Assembly: GCF_019097595.1 (NCBI RefSeq)
Contig: NC_080720.1
Coordinates: 32,725,352 to 32,789,351, forward strand
DNA: 64,000 nucleotides
Origin: Hemibagrus wyckioides
Taxonomy: Eukaryota > Chordata > Actinopteri > Siluriformes > Bagridae
Reading direction: 5' to 3'
Shown here: positions 24,105 through 36,013 of the stretch, in pieces
How positions within the stretch are numbered: the stretch's first letter is position 1
Layout: every line of letters starts with the position of its first letter
Position numbers and translations under genes: made by a program
The notes under the pieces: model-generated
Seen by the model: the letters and a program-made list of their open reading frames with translations, nothing else
What the model was told of the DNA's origin: nothing
Database searches by the model: none

Positions 24105-25155
24105 AAATTATTATTAATTATTTGGAGTAAAGTGACTGATGTGCCTAACTTTTTTAAGCAGAGCCTCTGTTTCACTGAATAATTCGTGATTATTCATGAA
24201 TATGTAAGACCTATTGACACCTGGCTCAGGTGACACCATGTTTCCCCAGGACTCCTATTGATGTATCAGATGTTCACACCTATAAATTCAGATTCCTCAT
24301 ACAAAAACAGGGTACACTGAGGCCAGGTTTTGCTGAAAGATATAAATAAAGCGTGGTTTCTGAAACTTTCATTGAAATGCAATTCTTTTAGAACATTTTC
24401 TAAAAGGCATATTCACAAATACATTCTAGCCATTCACAGACAACGTGAATTGTGCTATGTTGTTTTTCTGGGGTACTATTATATTCTTTTTTTTACATTA
24501 TGTATGCTTAGCAAAAGTTGCTATTGTTTATAACTGAAATAAAGCTGTTCATATTGGTGCGTGCTTTCACTTTTATTTAGCATTTATTTAGCAAGTATAT
24601 ATTTGTGCTATGTTGTTTTCTGTAGTACTATTATTGATTTTACATTTCGTCTGCTTAGAAAAACAACATAGCACAAATATATACTTGCTAAGTAAACGCT
24701 GCCTTTTGCAAAGTGAAAGCACACACCGATGTAAGCAGCTTTATTTCAGTCATAAATTCACAACCACATTCCAGACATTCACAGTGAAATAATTATTCAA
24801 TGCTGGACACAAACAGCAAAAAAAGCATGATGATTACTATTATTTGAACTTATGTTTCCTCCCAAACAACACAGAAATTAGCATTGACTTACACCTGAAT
24901 AGAGTCGTTTACATAAATCTTGCATGTGAATGGAGCGCTAAGTGCGGGGGCAGGTCTCCGGAGAGTGTGGAGACGAGAATTTGACATACCTAAGTTTTTT
25001 ATTTTTAACATTAATTTAATAGCAAACATTTATTTGGCAATAAACTTTTTGGAAAGACAACCGTCTATCGTTTGTGTACATATTTTTTTCTGGGTTGCTG
25101 CAATATAATTTCATTTACAAAAACACTTTCAAAGAGAAAAAAAGTGACTGGTGTC
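24105..25155. repeat. About 1-kb insertion of unknown type inside long-TIR copy 4
   Basis: Copy 2 passes directly from AACAGCTAAATTA to the next block, whereas this copy has about 1 kb of extra AT-rich DNA. It contains a large hairpin (24,536-24,748). GTGACTG occurs near both ends (about 24,131 and 25,145). No coding signal. Confidence 0.4.
24536..24748. repeat. Imperfect hairpin
   Basis: The left arm (GAAATAAAGCTG ... CACAAATATATA-type inverse ... GTTGTTTT, 24,536-24,619) is mirrored by the right arm 24,657-24,748 (AAAACAACATAGCACAAATA ... GCTTTATTTC), around a loop of roughly 37 nt. A palindrome of this size resembles a foldback MITE or a hairpin precursor. Confidence 0.6.
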
Positions 25156-27650
25156 TAAGGGTTTGAGTCAGACCTTTACAGCAGAAAGGATGGAATTCCC
25201 CAGAGTGGGAGACAGGTGTGCCCGTATTGTGGCTGAATCCCAAACTATCCACAAGTTCTCAGAGAGTGAGAAAGCACACATTTCACTGGGTTGAGGGTGT
25301 TATAATGCCAGAGCAGTCTTCATGCACTCTGTGAGGGTGAACAATAAGACTAGGCCTAAAAGGAGAAACAGGCACTGGTACACTTCGCCCCGAAAGCGAA
25401 CCAGGGTAGTCTCCTGAGGCTCTGGCGAGATGCATATGTGAAGATATCAGGATTGTCATCACAAATCAGTCCTCTTACCTGATCTGCAACACACTGACCT
25501 TGAGTGATAATATCCCAGACTTTTTAGTTTCAGTTTCATACAATTCAGAGCACACAGGTCAAAAATTTGGTGTAGCCCCCATCCTTCTTGTTAACCAAGA
25601 CCTGCCAGTTCAATCTGGGAGGGGAATGCACCCTACAGCCCCTTTCTCAGTCGCGAGAGAGGTTCCTCATGGAGGAAATAAATTTGGTTTATGCCAACAG
25701 CAGTGGGCAGCACACTCTGAAAGAAGGAGAATGGGAGGCAAACTGTATTCTGTAGCCTTATCCCACACAACCCATTTTGGTGTACCAAGCAGAAGCTTCC
25801 ATGCTGCCAGTTGATCTGAGAGAGGTGTTAGACTCTCACTGTTCTCACCTCGCATCGTGGCCTGAAAGCTGGCAGGGGCTAACCCAGGAGGTGGCAACAC
25901 ATAAGGAGCAGAAGCGTGGGTGGCTATGGCTGAACCCCAAAGCACAGGAGGTGGCAGGGTAGGCAGCAGTGAAAAAGGCAGTAAAGGGGTATCCCTGAGA
26001 ACCCTAGCCCTCATGCATTAGGATTAATTTCTGGCCCACATAGCGGAGATGCTTGTCTCTCGCCTGGGGGACCTGCCCCTAAGTGCTGGCCAGCTACCCA
26101 GATTTTACATCTGGTGGCTCAGTCTGCCCTGCTAGCCTTCTTTTCCTGCCTCAGCAGGCCAAGCTGGGGCTGGTGGCTACTGACGTAGCCCTAGCATCTC
26201 AGAATAGGCCCTTAGGAGACACCAGGATGTCTAAAAGAAAGGTTTGTCCATTTATTTTTATCTCTGTCACATTGCCTCTCTGTGGCAACTAAATGCAGTC
26301 AAGAAATGGCCGATGGCTTGGGCCATCGGCTTTGTGGCACGCAGACCTCACTGATTAGCCCCTTCCTGCAGATGAGCTCCTTTAGCAGGTCAGCTTGGTA
26401 TGACTGCTAAACTGCCATTGTGTACAGCACCGCAACAGCTTTACCTGCGGGATTGTAGGCCTTCCCTATAAGGCAGATGAGAATGCAGACTTTCTCCATG
26501 CAGCCAGTGAAGGGGAGAAATAGCCTGCAAGCGTCTCTTCAACCCTAGGCATTGCTGCATACTCCTGTTCACCAAAGTCTACAATGGCTCAATATTCAGC
26601 AGTCACTGAGGAGAACAGTCAGACAGAATAAGGATTATTCCACAACCTCAACACCTCAGTGTGGAGGTATGAAAAAAAAGCAAGGAGATGCCTGAATGGA
26701 GGTGAAAGGCGGTGTAAAGTTAGTCAGAGATTTTCAAGCTCATAGCAGACAACACTAACCTTTCATCATGCCAAACTAAGCTAAGCTTAGCAATGGCACG
26801 TGTGATCACATGAGCTTTTTGAACACCAGAGAATGCAATTGCAATTTGAATGCTGTTTGCTCCTTGTTACTCCTCAGAGTCTGATGCAGATAGCATTATG
26901 TCCTCATCTAGGTCGAGCGAAATCTCAAAAAACAAGCTCCTGGAGCCTAGGTGGATGTATTAGAGTCAGCTGAGAGGATGAAAAGGATTCATGAAGCCGT
27001 GAAACAATGACCGAATCCAGCACACTGCCTTGACGGACGCGGGACTCGAGCTATGCGGCACAAGCGCTTGGCTGGATATACAAGCAAGTGAACATGGAAT
27101 ACCGCTCATCATTGCCCACATTGAGCTCCTCAGAATCAGATGAAGACAATAATTCCTTGTTTGGTTCGGGAGAAATTGCAAAACGAGCTCCCAGAGCCGA
27201 TGCGGGGAAATCCTAGTCGGGAGAGAAGAAAAGAGAAAAGGGATCACCCATCTCTTGTTCCGTCTTCACTAACTTGACCTGCTTCTGATCTAAGTCGGTG
27301 CACTGCCTCAGCAAACATGAGACCCGAGTCACACGGCATAGGCGCTTAGCTGGAGAAAACAGCCAAGGGAGAGTGGAGTTTACAGAGAGGAAAAGTTTCT
27401 CAGCGCAGGCAGCCAGCCCCCTCAAGAGCCTTGCATGCATGTTCCACTATCAAACAAAGAACAGACAAAGAAACTGTAGTAATGTGACATTTATGGGCTT
27501 TCTGGCGTGCTCCGCTCCATCACATGACCTACCCGAGCCGATAAATTGGCATGATTTCACACAGAGGTTCAGACACAACTTCCACAAAGAAGCGTTCCCA
27601 TAGCATCAGCCATGATGAAGCATTGAGTTTCCTCGAAAGGGAACTTTATT

Positions 27651-28021
27651 AAAGAGCTGTGTTAAAAATAACATGCATTAATGAACTGCAGCAGTAGGCG
27701 GAGTCAGAGTATTTAGACTCATTTTGCACCTGCAACATGATTTATGATAAAGTTTCTTCTTAAATAATGACTGAATTAGTTTTTTCTTTCTATTTCCAAA
27801 TACGTGGTTCAGATCTGAGCTTCAGTTTTACTCTGGAAACCACACTCTCGTTTCTGCGTCTTTAAAGTTGTACATAATTGATTTTTTTTTTTAACTCACT
27901 TTGCAACATGAACACTAATTACACACAACATGACTAGTCTGTGTTTGGGGTCTCAGACTGCATGAGTGTGATTAAAAAAAAAAAAAAAAACAGATTAGTA
28001 AAATAGAAAAAACAGACTTAC
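27651..28021 (-). other. Gene C intron next to the helix 4 exon
   Basis: Matches 15,132-15,289 but has about 200 bp extra (27,745-27,975) ending in a long A run. No coding signal. Confidence 0.5.
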
Positions 28022-28129
28022 TTTAGTTGCAGAGCAGCTGGTGGCTTTACAGGCGAAGACAGAAGTGCAGATAGAAATGATGAACTTGAGCAGAGCGAAA
28101 AACAGCAACACTACAGAGAATCCATGAAA
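28022..28129 (-). pseudogene. MS4A-like gene C, helix 4 exon
   Basis: 108 nt, open: FHGFSVVLLFFALLKFIISI, then [19 protein letters not shown] of gene B has become LKF, placing a charge change in the helix. Confidence 0.7.
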
Positions 28130-28339
28130 CTGACCCAAACAAACAGACAAACCAGCAAACAAGTAAATAAATGTGCAAGTAAACAGTTTAGTAAGATACA
28201 AATATCATTTGTAGAATAATAATAATAAAAATTATTGACCAGATGTTATGTACACAACTGTAATAGAAATTGTTGTTATAAGGGTTGTTATAGGGGTCAG
28301 AATTATAGCGGTAACAAAAGTTACCAAATAGTTACCAAA

Positions 28340-28435
28340 AAGCCAATCAACACTGAACTGAATACAGAATAATATCTAAGCCTGCAACCACAGTGCTAAA
28401 CACATTCATTCCCAGCGTGGCTTTTATCTAAAGAG
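28340..28435 (-). pseudogene. MS4A-like gene C, helix 3 exon (1-nt deletion)
   Basis: Starts [20 protein letters not shown], as in B, then LYSVQC and TGA. Gene B has 27 nt where this copy has 26. Downstream loop-like sequence (about 28,230-28,330) is kept and is longer than in B by an in-frame 12-nt repeat. Confidence 0.7.
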
Positions 28436-29016
28436 GAAACAGGAAACAGTGTCATCTAACAGAATATATATTATTCTATCATTAAACTTCACATTAAAGT
28501 CTGGATCCTGATTGGTCAGAAGTGGTTGGGGAATTCTCTAGAACAGCAGCTCTGGCACTGCTGGAGGCATTTCTATTTATGCTCACAAGAAGTCATCGTT
28601 TCCATAGAGTCTTCATGCAAACATTTCACGAAGTTTGGAATTGGAATTCTATTGAAATCTATAATTTCATAATATGAATTAATTTTAAATTAATTCCTAT
28701 TCAACATTAAATATAATTATAAGTCACTTAAAAAATGTAAAACATTAAAAAAAATTTTTGTAAGTCTATATGTACTTATATCAGTGTATATAAAAGAGTT
28801 CTCAGGAAGTGGTTTATGGTTTCCTCATGCTACACCATGAGCAGCAGCTGCTACAGTGCAGTTTCAGATCATTTTTTCTTTCAGTGTGTAGAACAAACAT
28901 TAATTTGACTAAAGTGAGAATCCTTTTTATTTTATTTTTTCCTAAAACAAGGGAGGTTCTACTTTAAAATGAAAAACAGAAGGAAGTGAAGTTATTAGTA
29001 AGCCATGTTTACATAC

Positions 29017-29073
29017 CACGCAGGGATTTTGTTGGTTCACTGAAGCGACTGACAGAGCACCAGATATTATGAA
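29017..29073 (-). pseudogene. MS4A-like gene C, helix 2 exon
   Basis: 19 codons, intact: [19 protein letters not shown], flanked by good splice sites. Confidence 0.7.
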
Positions 29074-29634
29074 CTGTTTCGAAAAAAGAAACACGACTTT
29101 TTATCAAGTAACAAAAAAGCAACAGTGAAGGTTATCGGCTTGTATCAGTATTTACTCCATCTTTCCTATATTTTGTTATAACCAGGTACTGAAATTAAAC
29201 ATTTTTTCTCTCTCTCTGCACAATATAAAATATGTTACTGAAGCATTTGGATGGTAGTATCCTGTTAAAAATTAACCTTGGGCTCTTACTTTCTTTACAG
29301 ATAAAGCCATGCCATGATTAAGCCAATAAACATAAAATAATTAAAAAAAATAAATCAGTAGTTTACAAATGTATTTACAAATTAAAAACCAGAAAAGGTT
29401 TGATGAAGTATCATGTGACCTCAATATAAATACACCTGCTTCTTAAGGAACCCAGAATATGTTAGAAAGCATGAAAATAATAAAATAAGTTAAACATGAT
29501 CAAAACCAAGGAAGTGCATTATTAAAAGATGTTTTAATAACATCTGTAGTAAAACACATCTGTCAGTTTTTGTGCATTGTTTGGAGCAACAATGAAAAAA
29601 CTAAACAAAATAAATAAATGAATGAATGAATGAA

Positions 29635-29677
<43 letters not shown>

Positions 29678-29894
29678 ATACGTATTTAGAAAAACATCTA
29701 AGTAATGTTTAAGTGTTTAAGTAATCAGAGGCATTAATCAGAAACGAAAGCAAAAAGCCAAGCTTACTTCTCAACAGGATGCTACCACCACCACCATGCT
29801 TCAACATCATGAGCTATTTTTGTTCATCTAATTGACTTTTGTGTTATCCAGTAATGTGTAAAGTGGTGAGGTTTTATAAATGGCATCAACTTAC

Positions 29895-30006
29895 AACAAG
29901 TGATTCACACAGAGCGATACAACGCAGAGCAATAAAACCAGCTATTGAAGAAGTCTAAACAAATACTGAACAGCAAAGTTATGATTGCGATCATTATCTG
30001 CACAGT
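29895..30006 (-). pseudogene. MS4A-like gene C, helix 1 exon (10-nt insertion)
   Basis: 112 nt versus 102 in gene B. Opens TVQIMIAIITLLFSICLDFF, then reads SALYRSV and TGA. The extra bases lie around a repeated GCTCTG, suggesting a small slippage duplication. Confidence 0.7.
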
Positions 30007-30093
30007 CTGTGGAGAAAAAGAGACGAGATTACAACCTGGAAAAATATGAAATGTTAAGCACTGAAGACATTTTAAAATAAAAGTATTTTTTAC

Positions 30094-30165
30094 GCCCAGT
30101 GCTTTGGGCTCGCCTTTCAGATAAGCTGTGCGTTGGGTATCAGCTGGAGCCGTTACAGGGGTCAT
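30094..30165 (-). pseudogene. MS4A-like gene C, first coding exon
   Basis: 24 codons: [20 protein letters not shown], then KALG and donor GTAAAA. The ATG is kept. Its upstream sequence ends at about 30,210, where long-TIR repeat begins. Confidence 0.7.
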
Positions 30166-30210
30166 GATGAGGAGGATTCGACTCGATGAACAGACAGAAC
30201 CTAAAGAAGT

Positions 30211-30765
30211 GTTCCATGCTTCCAGGTGGTCTGAGAGAGGTGTTAGCCTCTCGCTGTACTCACCTTGCATAGTGACCTAAAATAGCAAGCTTGCAGGGGC
30301 TAACCCAGGAGGGTCAGGTCAACTCAGTACGACTGCTAAACTGCCATTTTGTGCAGCACCACAATGACTTTACCTGTGGGATTGTAGGTCTTCCCTATAA
30401 GGCAGATGTGGCCCGACAGGGCCTCACCGAGAATGCAGACTTTCTCCATGCAGCCAGTGAAGGGGAGAAATAGCCTGCAAGCATATTCAACCCTAGCCAT
30501 TGCTGCATACTGCTGTTCATCAAAGTCTACAATGGCTGAATATTCAGCATTCACTGAGGTGAACAGTCAGCCACAACCTCGACACCTCAGTGTGGAGGTA
30601 TAGGGACAATGGTAGACATCTGCATGAAGGTGAAAGGTGGTGTGAAGGTAGTCAGAGATTGTCAAGCTCATAGTGGACAACACTAACTTTTCATCATGCC
30701 AATCTAAGCTAAGCTTAGCAAGAGAATGTTTGATCACCACAATTCAAATGGTGTTTGCTACTTGT
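30211..30765. mobile_element. Long-TIR element copy 5, internal part, left of the L2 LINE
   Basis: Starts with an internal block (CCATGCTTCCAGGTGGTCTG, as at 4,201) and runs to GTTTGCTACTTGT, where the L2 LINE begins. It continues at 36,014, so the LINE landed inside this copy. Confidence 0.5.
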
Positions 30766-31703
30766 TCAATTCAATGCAATTCAATTTATTTTGCATAGCA
30801 CCTTTTACAATGAACATTGTCTCAAAGCAGCTTTACAAAAGAAGAAAACAGAGAAAGGGGAGGGTAAAAATGAAAAATAATAATAAAAAATAAAAAATAA
30901 CTAATTAACTAGAAATACAAAAAAAATATTAAATTCTATAATTAGACTATTTTATCCTATTTTATCCCTAATGAGCAAGCCTGTGGCAACTGTGGCAAGG
31001 AAAAACTCCCTGGGATGGAAAGGAAGAAACCTTGAGGGGAACCAGGCTCAGAAGGGAACCATCCTAATTTGGGTGACACTAAACAGTAAATAATGTAACT
31101 GTAACTGATTAATGTCCTTTCTACAACAGCAATCAATGACCCATGAGGAACTATTAGGTCAGTGTAGTTTCTAAGGTCATTATAAGCACTGGTTCTTTGC
31201 TGTCACGGGCTGACAGAAGAAATGGCAGATCTGTGATGGTGTGAAAGTCCCCAAGTGGCTCTGTCCATGGCTGTCTACTGGTCCACACAGATCCATCCAC
31301 AGCATCAGTGGGCACTCTGGCCAGGGGTAGGGCAGCAATCGCACTGGAAACTGGCAAACACTGGGAGCTCAGGAGTGGGGTGTATAGCTCGACAGAGAAG
31401 GCAGAGAGAGAAAGAGAAAGATGATGTCACATTTCTGATCATGTGACACTTAAAGACAATGTAGAATTATGTGTAAAGTGCAGGCAGGGACTCCGGCAAG
31501 ACAAGCTATGACAGCATAACTAAAAGGGAGAGCCAGAAGGTCACAGACATGAAGGCTTCCCAGGACATAAAGCATCCAATCACTTCACAGTCAGGAAACC
31601 TGAGCGACTTGCGAGGATGGTAAGATGACAGCATCCAAACATCCCAGTCACCAAACACTCTATGACCATGAACCTTCCAGATCTGCTCCTTTACCTAAGA
31701 AAA

Positions 31704-34700
31704 CTATATATTAAAAGCTTGACTAAACAAATGTGTCTTCAGCCTAGACTTAAACATTGAGACTGTGTCTGAATCCCGAACACTAATTGAAAGGCTGTTC
31801 CATAACTTTGGGTCTTTGAAAGAGAAAGCTCCGCCCCCTGCTGTAGCCTTTGCTACTTGAGGTACTACCAAGTAACCAGCACCCTTTGATCGAAGTAGGT
31901 GTGGAGAATCATAAAAGACTAAAAGATCACTCAAATACTGCAGCGCGAGACCATTTAGTGCTTTATAGGTTAGTAACAGTATTTTATAATCAATGCGAAA
32001 TTTGACTGGGAGCCAATGTAGTGTGGCTAAAATAGGAGTGATGTGTTCATATCTTCTGGTTCTAGTTAGGACACTAGCTGCTGCATTCTGGACTAACTGG
32101 AGCTTGTGTATGCTCCTACTGGAACATCCAGACAGTAAGGCATTACAATAATCCAACCTAGAGGTAACAAAAGCATGAACTAGTTTTTCTGCATCATGAA
32201 GCGACAACATATTTCTTATCTTAGCAATATTCCTAAGATGGAAGAAGGCTACCCGAGTGATATTATCTACATGAGCTTCGAATGAAAGACCAGAAAGATG
32301 AAACCAAAAGACCATCCACCATTACTCTGTAATCAGAAAGCTCACTTCTAACTGCCTGTGGTCCTAGTACAAGCACCTCTGTCTTGTCCGAATTAAGCAG
32401 GAGAAAGTTAGTGGCCATCCAATGTCTAATGTCCTTTACACATTCTTCTATCTTAATAAGCTGGTGTCTCTCATCTGACTTAGCTGAAACATATAGCTGT
32501 GTGTCATCTGCATAACAGTGGAAGCTAATACCATGTTTACGAATAATTGCACCAAGGGGTAACATGGTGCAAGTGGTGGCTCAAGTGGTTAAGGCTCTGG
32601 GTCGTTGACCGGAAGATCAGGGGTCCCAGCACCGCCAAGTTGCCACTGTTGGGCCCTTGAGCAAGGCCCTTAACCCTCTCTGCTCCAGGGGCGCCGTATC
32701 ATGGCTGACCCTACGCTCTGACCCCAACCTCCAAGGATGGGATATGCGAAGAAAGAATTTCACTGTGCTGTAATGTATATGTGACAAATAAAGGCTGTTT
32801 TGTTTCAACATATATAGGGAGAAAAGCAGTGGGCCTAAGACAGAACCTTGTGGAACACCGAACATAACCTTGGTATGCATGGAGAAGTCACCATCTAGAT
32901 CTACAAACTGATAATGGTCAGTCAAATAAGACCTGAGCCAGGAGAGGGCTGTTCCTTTAACACCAACAACATGTTCTAGTCTATCAAGTAGAACAGTGTG
33001 GTCAATGGTGTCAAAAGCTGCACTAAGATCGAGTAACACCAGTAGGGAGACACAACCTTGATCAGAAGCCAGTAACAGGTCATTTACCACTTTAACCAGT
33101 GCTGTCTCTGTACTATGATGAGGCCTAAATCCTGACTGATACATTTCATAAATGTTATTTCTATGCAGGTCTGAACATAACTGCTGTGCTGCAGCCTTTT
33201 CTAGGATCTTGGAGATAAAGGGCAGGTTTGATATTGGTCTATAGTTAGACAGCTGACAGGGGTCAAGGTCCGGTTTTTTAATCAAGGGTTTGATAACTGC
33301 TAGCTTATAAGATTTAGGCACATAGCCAGTGCTTAGAGAAGAATTAATTATTTTTAGAAGAGGCTCAGTAGCTACTGGTAATATCTGTTTAAGGAAAGAC
33401 GTGGGTAAAGGATCTAGGATGCAGGTAGAAGATTTTGAAGAAGAAATTAGTGAAATTAGATCAGGCTCTTGAAGTGGAGTGAAGCACTCTAAGCTCTGAT
33501 CAGAAATAGTTATATTATCTAAAGTATTATCTATCAAATAATATGGCTTTAAATGAATAGTCTGAATTTTTTGCCTGATATTGTAAATTTTTTCATTGAA
33601 AAAATTCATGAAGTCATTGCTGCTAAATGTAGATGGTGTGCACTTTTCTATAGTGGTTTTACTCCTAGTTAGTTTTGCTACAGTGCTAAATAAAAATTTT
33701 GGATTGTTTTTGTTATCTTCGATTAGGGCAGAGAGATATGCTGATCTAGCAGTACTAAGAGAATTTTTGTATCTCAGAAGGCTTTCCTTCCACGCAATCT
33801 GGAATACTGCTAATTTAGTTTGATGCCATTTATGCTCTAGTTTCCTAGCTGATTGTTTTAAAGCTCGTGTGTGGTCGTTGTACCATGGTGCTAGTTTCAT
33901 CTCTTTAATTTTTTTCCTTTTAAGTGGAGATACAGTGTCTAGGGTGTTCCGAAATAATGACTCCAAGTAATCAGTCACCTGGTCAAGTTCTGTAGGGTCA
34001 GAAGGTGAACCAATCATGTGTGATAATTCTGGGAGACTATCGGTAAATCTCTCTGCAGTAGCAGACGTAAATATACACTTCATACGGTAACGTGGCAAGT
34101 TGTGCATCTCGTGACTAAGACGCATTCTAAATGAAACTAGATAATGATCTGAGATAGCTTCCGACTGTGGAAGAGTGACTATGTTTTCTATATTTAATCT
34201 GAATGTAAAAATGAGATCCAGAGTGTGACCTCCATTATGAGTGGGTCCTATTACATTTTGATTAACACCTAATGAATCTAAGATGGATACAACTGCTATT
34301 CTCAGAGGGTCTTCTGGCTTATCAAAATGAATGTTGAAGTCTCCTACTATTAATGCTTTGTCTAAAGAAACAACAAGGTTTGAAGTAAAATCTCCAAATT
34401 CACTGAGGAATTCAGAGTATGGCCCTGGGGGTCTGTAAATAACAATTAGTGGAATTGACTCTGTGAACTTATTATTAGTACTTGCATACGTTAGGTTAGT
34501 ATAAAGAACTTTGAATGTGTTGAACTGATGTCTGGGTTTTTGTGTGGTGCTTAGCTTATTATCATGAATAACTGCGACACCTCCTCCCCTACCTGTTAGA
34601 CGCGGTTGATGTATATAGCTATAGCCAGGCGGACAAGCTTCATTTAATGCTACGTACATTTTGTTTAATCCATGTTTCTGTTAAACAAAGAACACTGAAC

Positions 34701-34888
34701 TCCTGATCAGTTATCAGTTCATTAATAATAAGTGCTTTAGTTGACAGAGATCTTATATTTAACAGTCCTATCTTCAGATCAAAGCTGCTTGCTGTGCATT
34801 CACTATTATCTAGTTTTATGTTAATCAGGTTACTAAAACAAATTTTCTGATTGTTAAAACATTTTTGTTTGGTTTGGGGAACAGACAC
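31704..34888 (-). pseudogene. L2-like LINE ORF2: endonuclease and reverse transcriptase (frameshifts, SINE insertion)
   Basis: The N-terminal endonuclease has GLLNIRSLSTKA and LCLTETWIK, then a frameshift near 34,650. It continues with [20 protein letters not shown] and the ISDHYLVSF catalytic end. The RT domain shows [39 protein letters not shown] and [18 protein letters not shown]. It is then cut by the SINE and resumes with GISFHCYADDTQLYVS (catalytic DD). Another frameshift lies near 32,300, and the C-terminus runs NAAASVLTRTRRYEHITPIL ... THLFSQAFNI. The protein nicks target DNA and reverse-transcribes its own RNA; this copy cannot. Confidence 0.75.
32566..32806 (+). mobile_element. tRNA-like SINE inserted in the LINE RT domain
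   Basis: 241 bp opposite in orientation to the LINE. The head GTGGCTCAAGTGGTTAAGGC resembles a pol III A box, and AGATCAGGGGTCCCAGCACC lies where a B box is expected (imperfect). The tail ends AAATAAAGGCTGTTTTGTTTC. The 5-bp repeat AACAT flanks it (32,561-32,565 and 32,807-32,811), and removing one copy restores the LINE reading frame between LFSLYM and LPLGAII. Confidence 0.7.
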
Positions 34889-34984
34889 AGTCTCAATGTT
34901 ATGAACCCTGAGTGACGACTCTTTGCAGCCAGCAGACGGTCGGATTAACCTGCTTGTCTGCTCCCAGGCCCTGGCCCTGGATTG

Positions 34985-35880
34985 TCACCGATTAACTAGA
35001 TCTGCTCTAAGACTATGTGCTATGCTGCAAGAAATGAGACCAGCACCCTCCCGAGTGGGATGGACACCGTCCCGCCCTAACAGGTCAGCCTTGCCCTCAA
35101 AAGAGCTCCAATTGCCTATAAAGCCCACATTGTTTTCGGAGCACCAACTGGACATCCAGCAGTTCAGCGACCATAACCTGCTGTAAGCTACATCGCCACA
35201 CCGCATTAGGATGGGGCCAGAGCATACTATGGCATCGGACATCCCCTTTGCTAATTTACACACCTCTACAACATTACTGTTAGTAACCTCAGACTGACGA
35301 AGGCATATATCATTAGCTCCTACATGGAAAACTATCTTGGAGAACCTGTGCTTGCCTAGGACCCTAAGATTACCTGCAATGTCCGGCACCCTGGCTCCCG
35401 GAATACACATAACCTGTGCTGCTGGAGCCTAGCTAATTTCACATGCCTTAAAATTGAGTCTCCTATAACCAGAGCTCTTTCAGGTTTCTCAGCGGGTGCT
35501 TCACTGAGGAGAGCAAACCTGTTGGTCATGTGAAGCAGAGAGGAGTGGTGATTCCATGGGCAAGCCATAGCGTTAGCCTTGGCTGCGCGACTATGCCTCT
35601 GAGTCGTCACCCATTCGCCCCGCTGTGAGGGCTCTAATGCCGGAGTTGGGGGGTTACTTACTCCACCTAAGGCATCCAGACTTCCTCCTACAGACACTAC
35701 ACTGCTCTCACCATCACTAACCCTCTCTAGAGTCTGGATGCACACCTCTAAAGCTAATATCTTCTCAGTCAGAGAACTAATTAGCGTACACTTATCACAG
35801 GTAAAATTAACACTAATGATGGAGGAAGAATTGCTGAACATCCTGCAGCTCAAACACTGAACCAGCTGAAAGTTAGCCAT
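34985..35880 (-). pseudogene. L2-like LINE ORF1 with SGNH/GDSL esterase-like domain (one frameshift)
   Basis: Starts MANFQLVQCLSCRMF; two CxxC pairs (QCLSC and FTCDKC) suggest a zinc finger, followed by a short coiled coil (LISSLTEKILALE). The esterase-like part has ALVIGDSILRH (nucleophile Ser), VFHVGANDICLR (Asn) and RDGVHPTREG (Asp-His), the SGNH hydrolase motif order. One frameshift occurs near 35,400. Such ORF1s occur in CR1/L2 elements and probably help the particle bind RNA or membranes; that role is inferred. Confidence 0.65.
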
Positions 35881-36013
35881 AATGAATGATCATGTACCTT
35901 TCAGTGAATCTATCCTCCGACTGCTTTTTAAAACCCCGGGGGGTTTTTCAAATGAAAAATGCCAACACAGGTAAGAACTTGCGGTAAGCGCTTCAAAAAA
36001 ACGCTTCAAAAAA

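Larger units (their letters stand above)
22290..27650. mobile_element. Long-TIR non-autonomous DNA element, copy 4, with an internal insertion
   Basis: Starts ACTACACCGAGTTACGTACG and ends with the inverted terminal block at about 27,505-27,650. Both ends sit where the ends of copy 2 sit in gene B. It includes about 1 kb not present in copy 2 (24,105-25,155). No transposase; internal ORFs are not conserved. Confidence 0.6.
22024..30165 (-). pseudogene. MS4A-like gene C, pseudogene
   Basis: The same six-exon plan as gene B: 30,165-30,094; 30,006-29,895; 29,073-29,017; helix 3 exon near 28,340-28,435; 28,129-28,022; 22,095-22,024. Three lesions are visible. First, the non-coding exon 1 and promoter are gone: sequence upstream of 30,210 jumps straight into internal long-TIR repeat. 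Second, the helix 1 exon is 112 nt instead of 102 and reaches TGA after ALYRSV. Third, the helix 3 exon has a 1-nt deletion relative to B and reaches TGA after SVQC. The tail also ends early at PDYY. Splice sites remain. Transcription from a new promoter cannot be excluded, but a full MS4A protein cannot be made. Confidence 0.75.
30766..36013 (-). mobile_element. L2-like LINE, near full length
   Basis: On the minus strand: ORF1 (35,880-34,985), ORF2 with endonuclease and reverse transcriptase (34,888-31,704), a 3' UTR (31,703-30,790) and a (TTCAA)-type tail at the 3' end (30,764-30,790). The 6-bp repeat ACTTGT flanks it (30,760-30,765 and 36,014-36,019), and other copies of the long-TIR repeat read through this point. 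L2 or CR1 clade is inferred from FHCYADDTQLY, the esterase-type ORF1 and the tail. It is interrupted by a SINE at 32,566-32,806 and has at least two frameshifts. Confidence 0.75.

Noticed and set aside
25500..26014. Overlapping ORFs on both strands (104 and 115 codons) shared with 13,279-13,721
   Set aside because: Both-strand openness and repeat location indicate chance ORFs in the long-TIR family.
29605..29680. Possible regulatory tetranucleotide array specific to gene C
   Set aside because: Gene B has the same (AAAT)n run at the matching place, so it is an inherited microsatellite.
32566..32806. Functional tRNA gene
   Set aside because: The head resembles a tRNA but the B box is imperfect and no cloverleaf closes; the target duplication and A-rich tail fit a SINE.
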